From Hevea brasiliensis (Eukaryota; Streptophyta; Magnoliopsida; Malpighiales; Euphorbiaceae), in the NCBI RefSeq assembly GCF_030052815.1, contig NC_079501.1, positions 86,313,849 through 86,377,848 of the forward strand: DNA of 64,000 nucleotides, in the 5' to 3' direction. The position numbers and the translations under genes were made by a program. The notes beneath the pieces were generated by a model, which ran no database searches, was not told the origin of the DNA, and was given only the letters and a program-made list of their open reading frames with translations. This document shows, piece after piece, positions 12,504-21,334 of this stretch (positions are counted from its first letter, which is position 1; every line of letters starts with the position of its first letter).

Positions 12504-13069
12504 CTTATGGTTGGAACTTGCCAAACCTTGATTAAACTTCTCAAATTTGGTATCAAACTCTTCCTTATGATGTGTAGACAAACTTTCATGAAGCTACTTA
12601 AGGGATTGGAGTTGAAAATGGAGAGGTTAAGTGAGCTCATGCAAAACGCCCATGGAGTTTCCTCTCCCTTCAATTCGGCAATGTTGAGAGAACCTTGAGG
12701 AAGATGAAGTTCAGCTGGTTAGTGGACTTACATCAGCCCCACTATGTGTTTAATTAATCCTTTAATGGTCCACTAACTCCAAATAATCATATAATAATCT
12801 AATTGTTCACTTATTCCACATTAACCCATGATTTTAGCTATTTGTATTAGGAACCACTAAACTAATTTTTCATTTTATTTTCTAAGTGTAATATTATTTA
12901 TTTTTAATGGACATTTAGGTCAAAAGCCAATTCGGGATGTCAAATGACCATAATGCCCCTGTTCGGGTGGCATTCCCGATTTTTCGGTAACACCGTATTT
13001 TGTCTATTTTTCGATTTCTCTCTTTTCTTTGTACTAATTATTTAATTTTTCTTTGATCTTTCTAATGAG

Positions 13070-13076
13070 ATTTATA
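13070..13076 (-). promoter_or_regulatory. Possible TATA box of element A LTR
   Basis: Minus strand GAAGTATAAATCTC, about 305 bp inside the LTR. A similar AT word occurs at the same place in C. It lies about 0.57 kb upstream of the candidate donor. Tentative; AT-rich context. Confidence 0.35.
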
Positions 13077-13380
13077 CTTCAATAAGGGTCTATTTAAGTC
13101 CTAAAAATGTTTTCCAGGGTTCCCGATCCGAGGAGCTAGTCAACGGTCCACGCCGTGACTTCCCGGTGCGGTCACCCATCGCTAGGTTTCCCGGCTCACT
13201 TAACTCGGTTACATTTCTTTTCTATGATTTTTCCTTTGTTTTTCTTGTATTTTCTTTTCTTGTATTTCATTATTTATGTCTCCTCCCTCATATCAAAGTA
13301 TGGTTCTAGGCATCCTAGCTGTCCGGACAACACTGGTCACCGGAACAGCAGAACGCACTACCGAACTTAGGGGTGTTACA

Positions 13381-13385
13381 TCTAT
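13381..13385. repeat. Target-site duplication of element A, right copy
   Basis: TCTAT, identical to 1125-1129. Confidence 0.95.
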
Positions 13386-14255
13386 CCCAACTTCCCTCAA
13401 ACTCGATGACACAACTACTCAGCATAGCCTCAAGGACCTAACATATATTGTATGTTACTATTATCATTTCAGTTTAATATTTGTACTAATTCAATAGGTT
13501 TCAATGTTTACCTGGATTACTCTTTCTGATTGTCTATTCGTCTAAGGATGAAAAGCTGTGCTAAAATGGAGTTGTGTGCCCAAAGATTCTTGTAACTTCT
13601 TCTAAAATCTCAATGTAAACCTTGGGTCTTAATCAGATATGATGGAAAGTGGAATTCCATGCAGTCTAACTATCTCTCTAATATACAACTCTGCTAGCTT
13701 CTCCAGTGAGTAGTCAATTCTAACTGGCAGAAAATGTGCTGATTTGGTCAATCTATCCACTATCACCCATACTGCATCATGCTTCTTTTGGGTGAGAGGT
13801 AGACCACTGACAAAATCCATAGTTACTCGATCCCATTTCCATTCAGGTATGCTTATAGGCTGTAGCAAGCCTGATGGAACTTGATGTTCTTCTTTAACTT
13901 GCTGACATGTTAAGCACTTAGTAACATAGTCAGCTATATCCTTCTTCATACCAGGCCACCAATAATAAGGCTTCAGATCATGATATATTTTTGTGCTTCC
14001 CGGGTGCATAACATAGGCACTAGTGTGTGCCTCTTTCAGAATACTGATCTTCAATTCCCCATCATCTGGCACACACTCTTCCTTTGTAGTACAGACACCC
14101 ATCAATCTTCACCTCATAGTTAGTTTCCTTTTCCTTTGGAATTTTACCCATAATAGTCATCAATTTATCATCTGCTTTCTGCCCATCTTGTATCTACTGT
14201 ACCAGGTTGGACTTTACTTGCAACTAAGCCAAAATAGCTCCATCTCGAGCCAAGG
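13386..14255 (-). pseudogene. B0 integrase: zinc-binding and catalytic part (fragment)
   Basis: Reading minus from 14255: degenerate linker, then the HHCC zinc site ([18 protein letters not shown]), TMDFVSGLP with the first catalytic Asp, [29 protein letters not shown] with the second Asp at about 13630, and a decayed [12 protein letters not shown] segment near 13515-13550. A short GT-AG intron (13438-13511) follows, then [17 protein letters not shown] up to the insertion of A. A frameshift near 14055 and stops between 13630 and 13515 break it. Closest to element E. Confidence 0.88.
13438..13511 (-). other. Candidate spliceosomal intron in B0 integrase (74 bp)
   Basis: Minus strand CCAG|GTAAACATTG ... 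TATGTTAG|GTCCTTG. The intron shifts the reading frame (74 bp); removing it joins the two integrase segments in frame at the same codon as in element E. A, C and D have no intron here. Confidence 0.7.
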
Positions 14256-14527
14256 TGATAAGTGCATAATTTATTAATATTACTTCCATCACATTTAATG
14301 TTTCTAGTATATCTTTATATCTAATTCAGTTGATTAAAGTATAATTATCTATTAGGCATATGTTTAGAGAGTTATTGAAATCATTGTGTTAAATGGAGAA
14401 ATTATTAGCATTTGCATTAATCTGGCTCTTTCTGTATTTTTCAAGGTTTTGGTGAAGTTCTAGAGCATAAAAGTGTGGAAGGAAGCTTGGAAAGGTCGAA
14501 GGATTGAGAAGCGTTAAAAAAACAAAG

Positions 14528-14747
14528 TACACGGGTCGTGTAAGCACAACCATGGACCCGTGTAACATTCTGCCAGAAGAAATCTAGAGAACTGAGGAAG
14601 AAACAAAGTACACGGGCCGTGTAACTTGACCCGTGTAAATCCTGGATACCCATGTAACTTTTTGTGCCAATACAAAACATGCCCATTCTGCTCCAGTAAG
14701 TTACATGGCCCTGGGTTGTGTAGTGATACATGGGCTGTGTATCCGTT
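14528..14747. promoter_or_regulatory. Cluster of ACACGGG-YCGTGT near-palindromes
   Basis: At least two near-perfect palindromes (TACACGGGTCGTGTA 14528-14542; TACACGGGCCGTGTA 14609-14623) plus several half or decayed sites (about 14552, 14630, 14650, 14700-14747), ending about 80 bp before the TATA box. Could be protein-binding sites or hairpins. Confidence 0.55.
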
Positions 14748-14825
14748 GACAATCAGTTTCCTGATTTTGCTCCAGTTGCCGTTTTTGACAGAGACTCTAA
14801 AAGAAACCTAACCCTAGACATTTAT

Positions 14826-14834
14826 TATAAATAG
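14826..14834 (+). promoter_or_regulatory. TATA box of the Athila-like left LTR
   Basis: TATAAATAG in a GC-richer setting, followed about 30 bp later by CCTCTCTCAACATCAG, a pyrimidine-rich likely start region. Conserved in the right LTR at 20411. Confidence 0.7.
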
Positions 14835-15576
14835 ATGAGGCAGTAGCAGTTCCAAGGAGCCTCTCTCAACATCAGAAAGACTTTCATTCTCCATTCACGT
14901 TTTAGATTTCTTTTCTTTATTTTTCTGTAAGCCATAAACATAAATGGCAAAGTTTTTAATTCAGTTCAAGGGATTCAAGTTTGTTTGCTTGATTTGTGAG
15001 ACCAGGTTCTTAATTTAATTTGTCTTTTTGAATATTTATTGTTTACTGATTTTTTTTGTCTTTGATCTATTGAATGCTTTGCTAAAAAGGCCTATTAGTT
15101 AATTGTTTGATGAGATCAATTGCTAGTTCATCTTCATAATCCGTAATTGTTGTGTAAGATTGAGCATGAGTAGCAACTAGGTTTTATTGATTATGATCCC
15201 ACTTTTCGATAATAACCTAAGGAAACAATAGGGTGAATTAAATGATTTATGCTTCATAAATTGTTATTCAGCTTAACTACTTCCTATTCTTAAAGCAGTT
15301 ATTAATTTGATGAGGATTGCTTAATACTAATTCAGTTAATAATTAGAGTTAACAAGAGTGTTGGGCTCGAATTGATGAGTATAGGGAAGTCAGGGGTTTA
15401 CCTCGATGTTTGGTAAATCTACGTTAAGCATTCAATAAGAGATAATTGTATTTCTTTTGTCTATGATCAAATCAATGCATTGGAATGAGAATTACCTTGG
15501 ACTGAAGCTTGTTTAAATTGAGATTTTCATATTTAGTTCTTGAATTTCTGATTTTCTTTTGATTTTGTGTTACAAA

Positions 15577-15592
15577 CCCCCCCCTCCCCCCC
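15577..15592. repeat. C-tract in Athila-like left LTR
   Basis: Eight C, T, seven C. The matching place in the right LTR (21162-21180) has a different length. G-runs on the other strand could form quadruplex; length is unreliable in assemblies. Confidence 0.7.
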
Positions 15593-15753
15593 AATCTTTG
15601 TCTCTTCTGTTTTCCATTACACAAGTGCATGAAATTTAATAATTCAGTCTCTAGGGTTCGACCTGGATTTACCACTTGCTACAGAAAAATATTTCATAAT
15701 TGGTAATTTCAGATAATTTAATTTCTGGTGGATTCGATACCCATCAAGAATTT

Positions 15754-15771
15754 TGGCGCCGTTGCCGAGGA
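15754..15771 (+). other. Primer-binding site (tRNA-Asp type)
   Basis: TGGCGCCGTTGCCGAGGA starts 8 nt after the LTR end and complements the 3' end of tRNA-Asp with one mismatch (A for G near the end). This primer is typical of Athila elements. Confidence 0.88.
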
Positions 15772-16059
15772 CTAAAATTTATTGGATTTCGTGTTTTTAG
15801 TGTTAGGGTATTTTGTTATTAATTTTGTTTGTGAAGTGTTGTTATTTTCATGTTTTTTAAAAGAAAAAAATTTTTACAGTGTTACTGTTCATTAAGAATT
15901 TTGGTTGAATTTGGAGGGTAGCCCATACTTATTTTGAAGGAAACGGCGCTCTGATCAAGTTCCATAGGATTTTTTGGCACCACCCTTTTGAGGCCAAATT
16001 TGATTGTTTTCTAGGGTTTTGAGGCTTTTTTCTATTTTTACTTTGATTTTTTTTTGTTT

Positions 16060-17820
16060 ATGACAAGAACTTCTCAATCTGGTGAGTTGATCTTTGATCC
16101 AGAAGTAGAAAAAATAGCTAAACAGTTGAGAAAATTGGCTAAGCACGCTAGGTAGATTCCGAGTACATTTGAAGGAGTCAAATCTCCAAAGGAGCTAAGT
16201 TCATATTCGGATTCAGAGTTAAGTTCCGAAAATGAAACCATGGCTGCTAGGACTTTGAAAGAATTGGCTGCTTCTGATCTAAACCAACAGCCTTTGTGTA
16301 TTCAATACCCTGCCTTAAATGTTGCTTTTGGGTTAAAATCTGGACTAATCCATTTGTTGCCTAAGTTTCATGGTCTTGCAGGTGAGGATCCACATAAGCA
16401 TTTAAAAGAATTTTATGTTGTGTGTTCCAGCATGAAACCTCAAGGAGTTTCAGAGGATCAAATCAAGCTGCGAGCTTTTCCTTTCTCACTGGAGGGCACA
16501 ACTAAGGATTGGTTGTATTACCTTCCTTCTGGATCTGTCAACTCATGGAACAGGATGAAGCAGATATTTCTGGAGAAGTATTTTCCTACTTCCCATGCTG
16601 CCAATATAAGAAAAGAAATTTGTGGAATCCGACAGTATAATGGAGAGAATTTGTATGAGTATTGGGAGAGATTTAAGAAGCTGTGTGCAAGCTGTCCCCA
16701 TCACCAAATAAGTGAGCAGCTTTTGATTTAGTATTTCTATGAGGGACTTCTACCAATAGACTACAGTATGATAGATGCCACTAGTGGAGGAGCTTTAGTT
16801 GACAAGACACCAGAAGAGGCAAGGAGGCTGATTGCTAACATGGTAGTAAATTCTCAACAGTTTGGAATGAGAATGGATCACACACCTATGAAGGTTAATG
16901 AGGTAAGTACATCTAATCTTGAGAAACAAATTTCTGATTTAACTTCTTTGGTGAGGCAGTTAGCTATAGGAAAAATGCAAACTGTTAAGGTATGTGGGAT
17001 TTGTTCGAGTTCGGGTAATGCTACTGACATGTGTCTTGCATTATAAGAGGATGAATCAATGTAACATGTTAATGCAGTAGGAAATTATGGACAGCCACAA
17101 TACAGGTATGATCCCTATTCGAATACTTATAATCCAGGATGGCGAGATCATCCCAATTTGAGTTATAGGAATCAACCGGTGCAAAATCGATACCATCAGT
17201 AGAGACCACAAGTGAATCAACCACCTCCACCTCCACCTCCACCTCCCTCAAATCAAGGTATGTCACTTTATGAAATTTTTAAGGCTTTGGCTAACAATAC
17301 CCAACAGTTTCAACAGGAAACCAGAAATAACATTCAAAACATAGAGAGGTAGATTGGTCAGTTAGCCTCATCTGTGAGTAAGCTGGAAGCTCAAGGTTCT
17401 AGAAAGCTTCCATCACAAGCAGTCATGAACCCCAGAGAAAATGCGAGTGTGATGTTGTTGCGAAGTAGGAAGGAAGTTGATAATCAGACTCCACATGAGT
17501 CAATGAAAAAGAAGAAGCAAGGAGCAAAAGAGTCTAAAGTTCCTAAAATTGAGTTAAATACTAAACCTAAACTAAATAAGGTTAATAATTATGTTCTTCC
17601 TCCATTCCCCTACAGGTTAGCTAAAAATAAGAAAGAAGAACTAGAGAAAGAAATTTTAGAGACTTTCAGGAATGTAGAGGTCAATATACCTTTACTTGAT
17701 GCGATCAAACAAGTTCCCAAGTATGCTAAATTCCTTAAAGAATTATGTACTACAAAGCGCAAGTTGAGGAATAATGAGAAGATCAGTATGGGGGAAAATG
17801 TATCAGCATTAATTCAGTAA
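16060..17820 (+). pseudogene. gag: Athila-like gag
   Basis: The ATG at 16060 opens a frame that stays in one phase through 18642. Seen: an N-terminal acidic leader; then the Gag core (FHGLAGEDPHKHLKEFYVVC, IKLRAFPFSLEGTTKDWLYYLP, MKQIFLEKYFPTS, GENLYEYWERFKKLC); then a zinc-knuckle remnant CGICSSSGNATDMC, in which the expected His is Asn; a proline-rich stretch near 17220-17250; and a basic tail. Stops replace likely Gln or other codons at 16153, 16729, 17044, 17059, 17200, 17350 and 17818; several are TAG where CAG is expected. Non-functional. Confidence 0.9.
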
Positions 17821-18642
17821 AAATTACCCCCTAAGTATAAGGATCTAGGTTCATTTTCTATTCCCTGCAGACTAGGTAATTCTAAATTTGAACATGCAAT
17901 GGCAGATTTAGGAGCATCATCTATTAATGTTATGTGAAATTCAGTTTTTCAAACTTTAAATTTGGGTCCTTTGAAAGAAACCAGTATCATTATTCAATTA
18001 GCTGATCATTCTAATGCTTACCCATTAGGAGTAGTTGAGGATGTGTTGTTGCAGGTTGGAGAATTGATTTTTCCTGCAGATTTTTACATTTTGGATATGG
18101 AGGATAGTGTTCCCACATCAAAGTCAGCTTTGATTTTGTTTAGAAGACCTTTCCTAAAAACTGCCAAGACAAAAATTGATGAGGATGATGGTACCTTAAC
18201 TATGGAGTTTGATGGAGAGACTGTCAAATTTAATATATTTGATGCCATAAAGTATCCAGGTGATAATCATTCTGTCTTTTCTATTGATGTTGTTGGTACA
18301 TTTGTGCAGGATAATTTTGAGTTAAGCGTGGAGGATGAGTTAGAAAGAAAATCACATTTGCATGAATTAGAGGAAATTTGCCTTAAGGCTATTGAAAATT
18401 CTAGGATCTGTAAAGAAAAGAAAAAGGCATTCCATGACAAACTAAGGAAGTAATTTGTGATTGGGCAAAAAGTTTTATTGTATAATTCCCGATTGAAGCT
18501 GATGCTTGGTAAGTTGCATTCTCATTGGATTGGACCCTTTATTGTTACTAATGTGTTTCCTTATGGTGCAGTTGAAATTCAAAGTTTAGGAACTAACAAA
18601 GTGTTCAAGGTCAACGGTCATGAACTCAAGCCATTTTTATGA
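17821..18642 (+). pseudogene. Athila-like protease fused in frame to integrase C-terminus
   Basis: Same frame as gag. The protease starts near 17850 with active-site DLGASS (about 17908-17925), interrupted by a TGA at 17935, followed by the conserved RRPFLKTAKTKIDEDDGTLTMEF block (LFRR where LGRP is usual). Around 18340-18355 the protease side passes directly into the end of integrase (ENSRICKEKKKAFHDK.., [28 protein letters not shown]). RT, RNase H and the integrase core are absent. The phase is kept over the junction; one TAA (18451-18453) separates the last 61 residues. The element cannot copy itself. Confidence 0.88.
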
Positions 18643-19790
18643 GGGGTTTCAAGAGCATTCAGTGGATTAAGGAGCTTTGGCATGTCGAGCTAATGACGAT
18701 AAACAAAAGCGCTTCTTGGGAGGCAACCCATGGGTGGCTTGTTAGCCACAATCAGATTTGTTTTCTTTCCCTTGTTTTATTTATTTTCTAGCATTTTTTT
18801 TTCTTTTCTTTTGCATTTGGGCTTTACATTGGGGACAATGTAAGTTTTAAGTGTGGGGGAGGAGAAATTTGTTGCTGCAATCTTTTTTTAATTATTAAAA
18901 AAATAAATAAAAAATTAAAAATAAAAATAAAATTTGTTCTCATAAGCTTGATTCATGATTCATTATTAACTCTTGGAGAGAAGTGCTTTATCCTTGAAAT
19001 GACTTTTCTATTTTAGATTGAAAATTTGAGATTTTAGGCAAGGTAATAGTAACTTTAATGATGGATTTTCTCTCTTCTCCATACCATATAGCAATTTTTT
19101 CTGCATAAATCATTTAGGCTTGATTTAATGGTAAAATAATTAGTTATGTGTGCTTTAAACTAATATCATTCATATTTCAAAACTTTGTTTAATCTATCAG
19201 AGCACTTGAAGGTTCAACTTGAAAATTGCATAAAGTGGGGGAAATAAAAGGTTGAACTTGAAAATTGCTCCGCTATTTTAGTTAAGCAAACTAACTAAGG
19301 GTCTTCATGAACCCCATGTCGATTCTCAGGCCAAAAGCTAGCTAGAATATAAGCAAGGTACTTTTCTGAAGGTGACGGTTGAAAGAAAAAAAAAAGTGAT
19401 AACTGTGACAAGAGAGAAGTACCAATTTCAAATAAAATAAAAAAGGGCATTTCTATCTCCCCTAAGATTTGCAAAGAGCTATAATTGTTGTGCCTTGATA
19501 AATTAGCCTTGTGTTTTGATATGTATTGACTTAAAATTTTATGGAACTTTAATTGTGTGAGCTTAATTGATTTCAAGCCTTTTGTTTTGTGTTGAAAAAT
19601 TATTGACATATTGGTATGGTGCTGATGGAATTTGTTGCGATGGTTATTATCTTACTTGCCTCTTCTTTCAAATTTTTAATCTTTTGTTAGAGAATGTTGT
19701 GATAGGGTGAAGTTAAGGAACTTCTAAGTGGAGTTGATTGAGAGTTTAAGTCATGCATGAAGACAATCATGGTATAAGTGTGGAAGAATT
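18643..19790 (+). other. 3' untranslated region of the Athila-like element
   Basis: No gene. Contains the Athila-type block CGCTTCTTGGGAGGCAACCC (18709-18728), a purine run GTGGGGGAGGAGAAA near 18853-18867, a long A/T stretch (18888-18932), and a second purine tract GTGTGGAAGAATT (19778-19790) touching the right LTR, the best candidate polypurine tract. Confidence 0.75.
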
Positions 19791-20062
19791 TGATAAGTAC
19801 ATAATTTATTAATTTTACTTCCATCACATTTAATGTTTCTAAGATATCTTTATGTCTAATTCAGTTGATTAAAGTATAATTATCTATTAGGCATATGTTT
19901 AGAGAGTTGTTGGAATAATTGTGTTAAATGGAGAAATTGTTAGCATTTGCATTAATCTGGCTCTTTCTGTATTTTTCAAGGTTTTGGTGAAGTTCTAGAG
20001 CATAAAAGTGTGGAAGGAAGCTTGGAAAGGTCGAAGGATTGAGAAACGTTAAAAAAACAAAG

Positions 20063-20344
20063 TACACGGGTCGTGTAAGCACAACCATGGACCCATGTAA
20101 CATTCTGCCAGAAGAAATCCAGAGAACCGAGGAAGAAACAAAGTACACGGGCCATGTAACTTGAACCGTGTAAATCCTGGATACCCGTGTAACTTTCTGT
20201 GCCAATACGAAACATGCCCATTCAGCTTCAGTAAGTTACACAGCCCTGGGCCATGTAGTGATACACGGGTCGTGTATCCGTCGATAATTATTTTCTGGGC
20301 CGTGTAGTGACACATGAGCCGTGTATCCGTCGATAATTAGTTTC
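20063..20344. promoter_or_regulatory. Palindrome cluster and 49-bp duplication in right LTR
   Basis: TACACGGGTCGTGTA (20063-20077) and further ACACGG/CCGTGT sites. Two tandem 49-bp units (20247-20295, 20296-20344) each carry such sites, so the site number has grown in this copy. Confidence 0.6.
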
Positions 20345-20410
20345 CTAATTTTGCTCTAATTATCGTTTTTGATAGAGACTCTAAAAGAAACCTAACCCTA
20401 GACCATTTAT

Positions 20411-20419
20411 TATAAATAG
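20411..20419 (+). promoter_or_regulatory. TATA box of the Athila-like right LTR
   Basis: TATAAATAG with the same flanks as in the left LTR. Confidence 0.65.
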
Positions 20420-21161
20420 ATGAGGCAGCAGCTGTTCCAAGGAGCCTCTCTCGACATCAGAAAGACTTTCATTCTCCATTCACGTTTTAGATTTATTTTC
20501 TTTATTTTTCTGTAAGACATGAACATGAGTGGCTAAGTTTTTAATTCAGTTCAAGGGATTCAAGTTCTTTTGCTTGATTTGTGAGACCAGGTTCTTAATT
20601 TAATTTATGTCTTTTTGAATATCTATTGTTTTCTGATTTCTTTGTCTTTGATCTATTGAATGATTTGCTAAAAAGGCCTATTAGTTAATTGTTTGATGAG
20701 ATCAATTGCTAGTTCATCTCATAATCCGTAATTGTTGTGTAAGATTGAACATGAGTAGCAATTAGGTTTTATTGATTATGATCCCACTTTTCGATAATAA
20801 CTTAAGGAAACAATAGGGTGGATTAAATGATTTATGCTTCATAAATTGTTGTTCAGCTTAACTACTTCCTATTCTTAAAGCAGTTATTAATTTGATGAGG
20901 ATTGCTTAATACCAATTCAGTTAATAATTAGAGTTAACAAGAGTGCTGGGCTCGAATTGATGAGTATAGGGAAGTCAGGGGCTTACCTCGCTGTTTCATA
21001 AATCTATGTTAAGTATTCAATAAGAGATAATTGTTTTTCTTTTGTCTATGATCAAATTAATGCTTTGGAATGAGAATTACCTTGGACTGAAGTTTGTTTA
21101 AATTGAGATTTTCATATTTAGTTCTTGAATTTCTGATTTTCTTCTGATTTTGTGTTACAAA

Positions 21162-21180
21162 CCCCCAACCCCCCCCCCCC
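21162..21180. repeat. C-tract in Athila-like right LTR
   Basis: Five C, AA, twelve C; twin of 15577-15592. Confidence 0.65.
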
Positions 21181-21334
21181 AATCTTTGTCTCTTCTGTTT
21201 TCCATTACACAAGTGTACGAAATTTAATAATTCAGTCTCTAGGGTTCGACCTGGATTTACCACTTGCTACAGAAAAATATTTCATAATTGGTAATTTTAG
21301 TTAATTTTATTTCTGGTGGATTCGACACCCATCA

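Larger units (their letters stand above)
1130..13380 (-). mobile_element. Element A: full-length Tekay/Del-like chromovirus nested in B0
   Basis: A 12.25-kb minus-strand LTR retrotransposon: 3' LTR 1130-4820, polypurine tract 4821-4837, coding region about 4867-9499, primer site 9669-9680, 5' LTR 9689-13380, flanked by TCTAT on both sides. The two LTRs (3691 and 3692 bp) look near-identical by eye, so the insertion is recent on a genomic time scale. Domain order and the C-terminal chromodomain-like tail place it in the Tekay/Del chromoviruses, a lineage known for long LTRs and an initiator-Met tRNA primer. Structurally complete, but its Gag-Pol has stops and frameshifts. Confidence 0.96.
9689..13380 (-). 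repeat. 5' LTR of element A
   Basis: 3692 bp, twin of 1130-4820. The few differences visible are mostly single transitions plus short garbled patches at CTG/CAG sites (compare 9752-9766 with 1195-1210, and 13115-13137 with 4555-4580). Confidence 0.96.
1..14255 (-). mobile_element. B0: old Tekay/Del-like Ty3/gypsy element, truncated and interrupted
   Basis: Minus-strand chromovirus whose 3' LTR enters from the left edge (1-407). Its integrase gene is split by element A (1130-13380 plus duplication). Reading minus, the coding piece 14255-13386 continues exactly at 1124 after removing A and one copy of the 5-bp duplication; the reading frame is preserved across the join. At 14255 it is cut by the Athila-like element; its RT, protease, gag and 5' LTR are not in the window. 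Its proteins are closest to those of element E, not to A, C or D. It is the oldest layer on the left side. Confidence 0.9.
14256..15746 (+). repeat. Left LTR of the Athila-like element
   Basis: 1491 bp, TGATAAGTG...ACCCATCA. Holds a cluster of CACGG/CCGTG half-palindromes (14528-14747), a TATA box (14826-14834) and a C-tract (15577-15592). Clearly diverged from the right LTR, so older than A or C. Confidence 0.92.
14256..21334 (+). mobile_element. Athila-like Ty3/gypsy element with large internal deletion
   Basis: LTR 14256-15746, tRNA-Asp-type primer site 15754-15771, one degenerate reading frame 16060-18642, long 3' untranslated part, LTR 19791-21334. Gag and protease motifs, the primer type and the 3' block around 18700-18740 (CGCTTCTTGGGAGGCAACCC) are typical of Athila. 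It lacks matching flanks: the left 5 bp are CAAGG, the right 5 bp GAAAT. The left neighbour is B0 and the right neighbour is a different (Tat) element. It is about 7 kb, shorter than intact Athila elements (usually over 10 kb). Confidence 0.9.
19791..21334 (+). repeat. Right LTR of the Athila-like element
   Basis: 1544 bp, TGATAAGTA...ACCCATCA; 53 bp longer than the left LTR, mostly because of a 49-bp tandem duplication at 20247-20344. Confidence 0.92.

Noticed and set aside
14441..14752. Minus-strand frames over the Athila LTR palindrome cluster (also 19924-20315)
   Set aside because: The translations repeat because the DNA is palindromic and repeated; no gene.
18853..18867. Purine run taken first as the Athila polypurine tract
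   Set aside because: It lies about 920 bp before the LTR; the tract at 19778-19790 touches the LTR and is the better candidate, though the first run is also typical of Athila.
19295..19609. A host gene in the gap before the right Athila LTR
   Set aside because: Frames are short, AT-driven and inside the element's 3' untranslated part.
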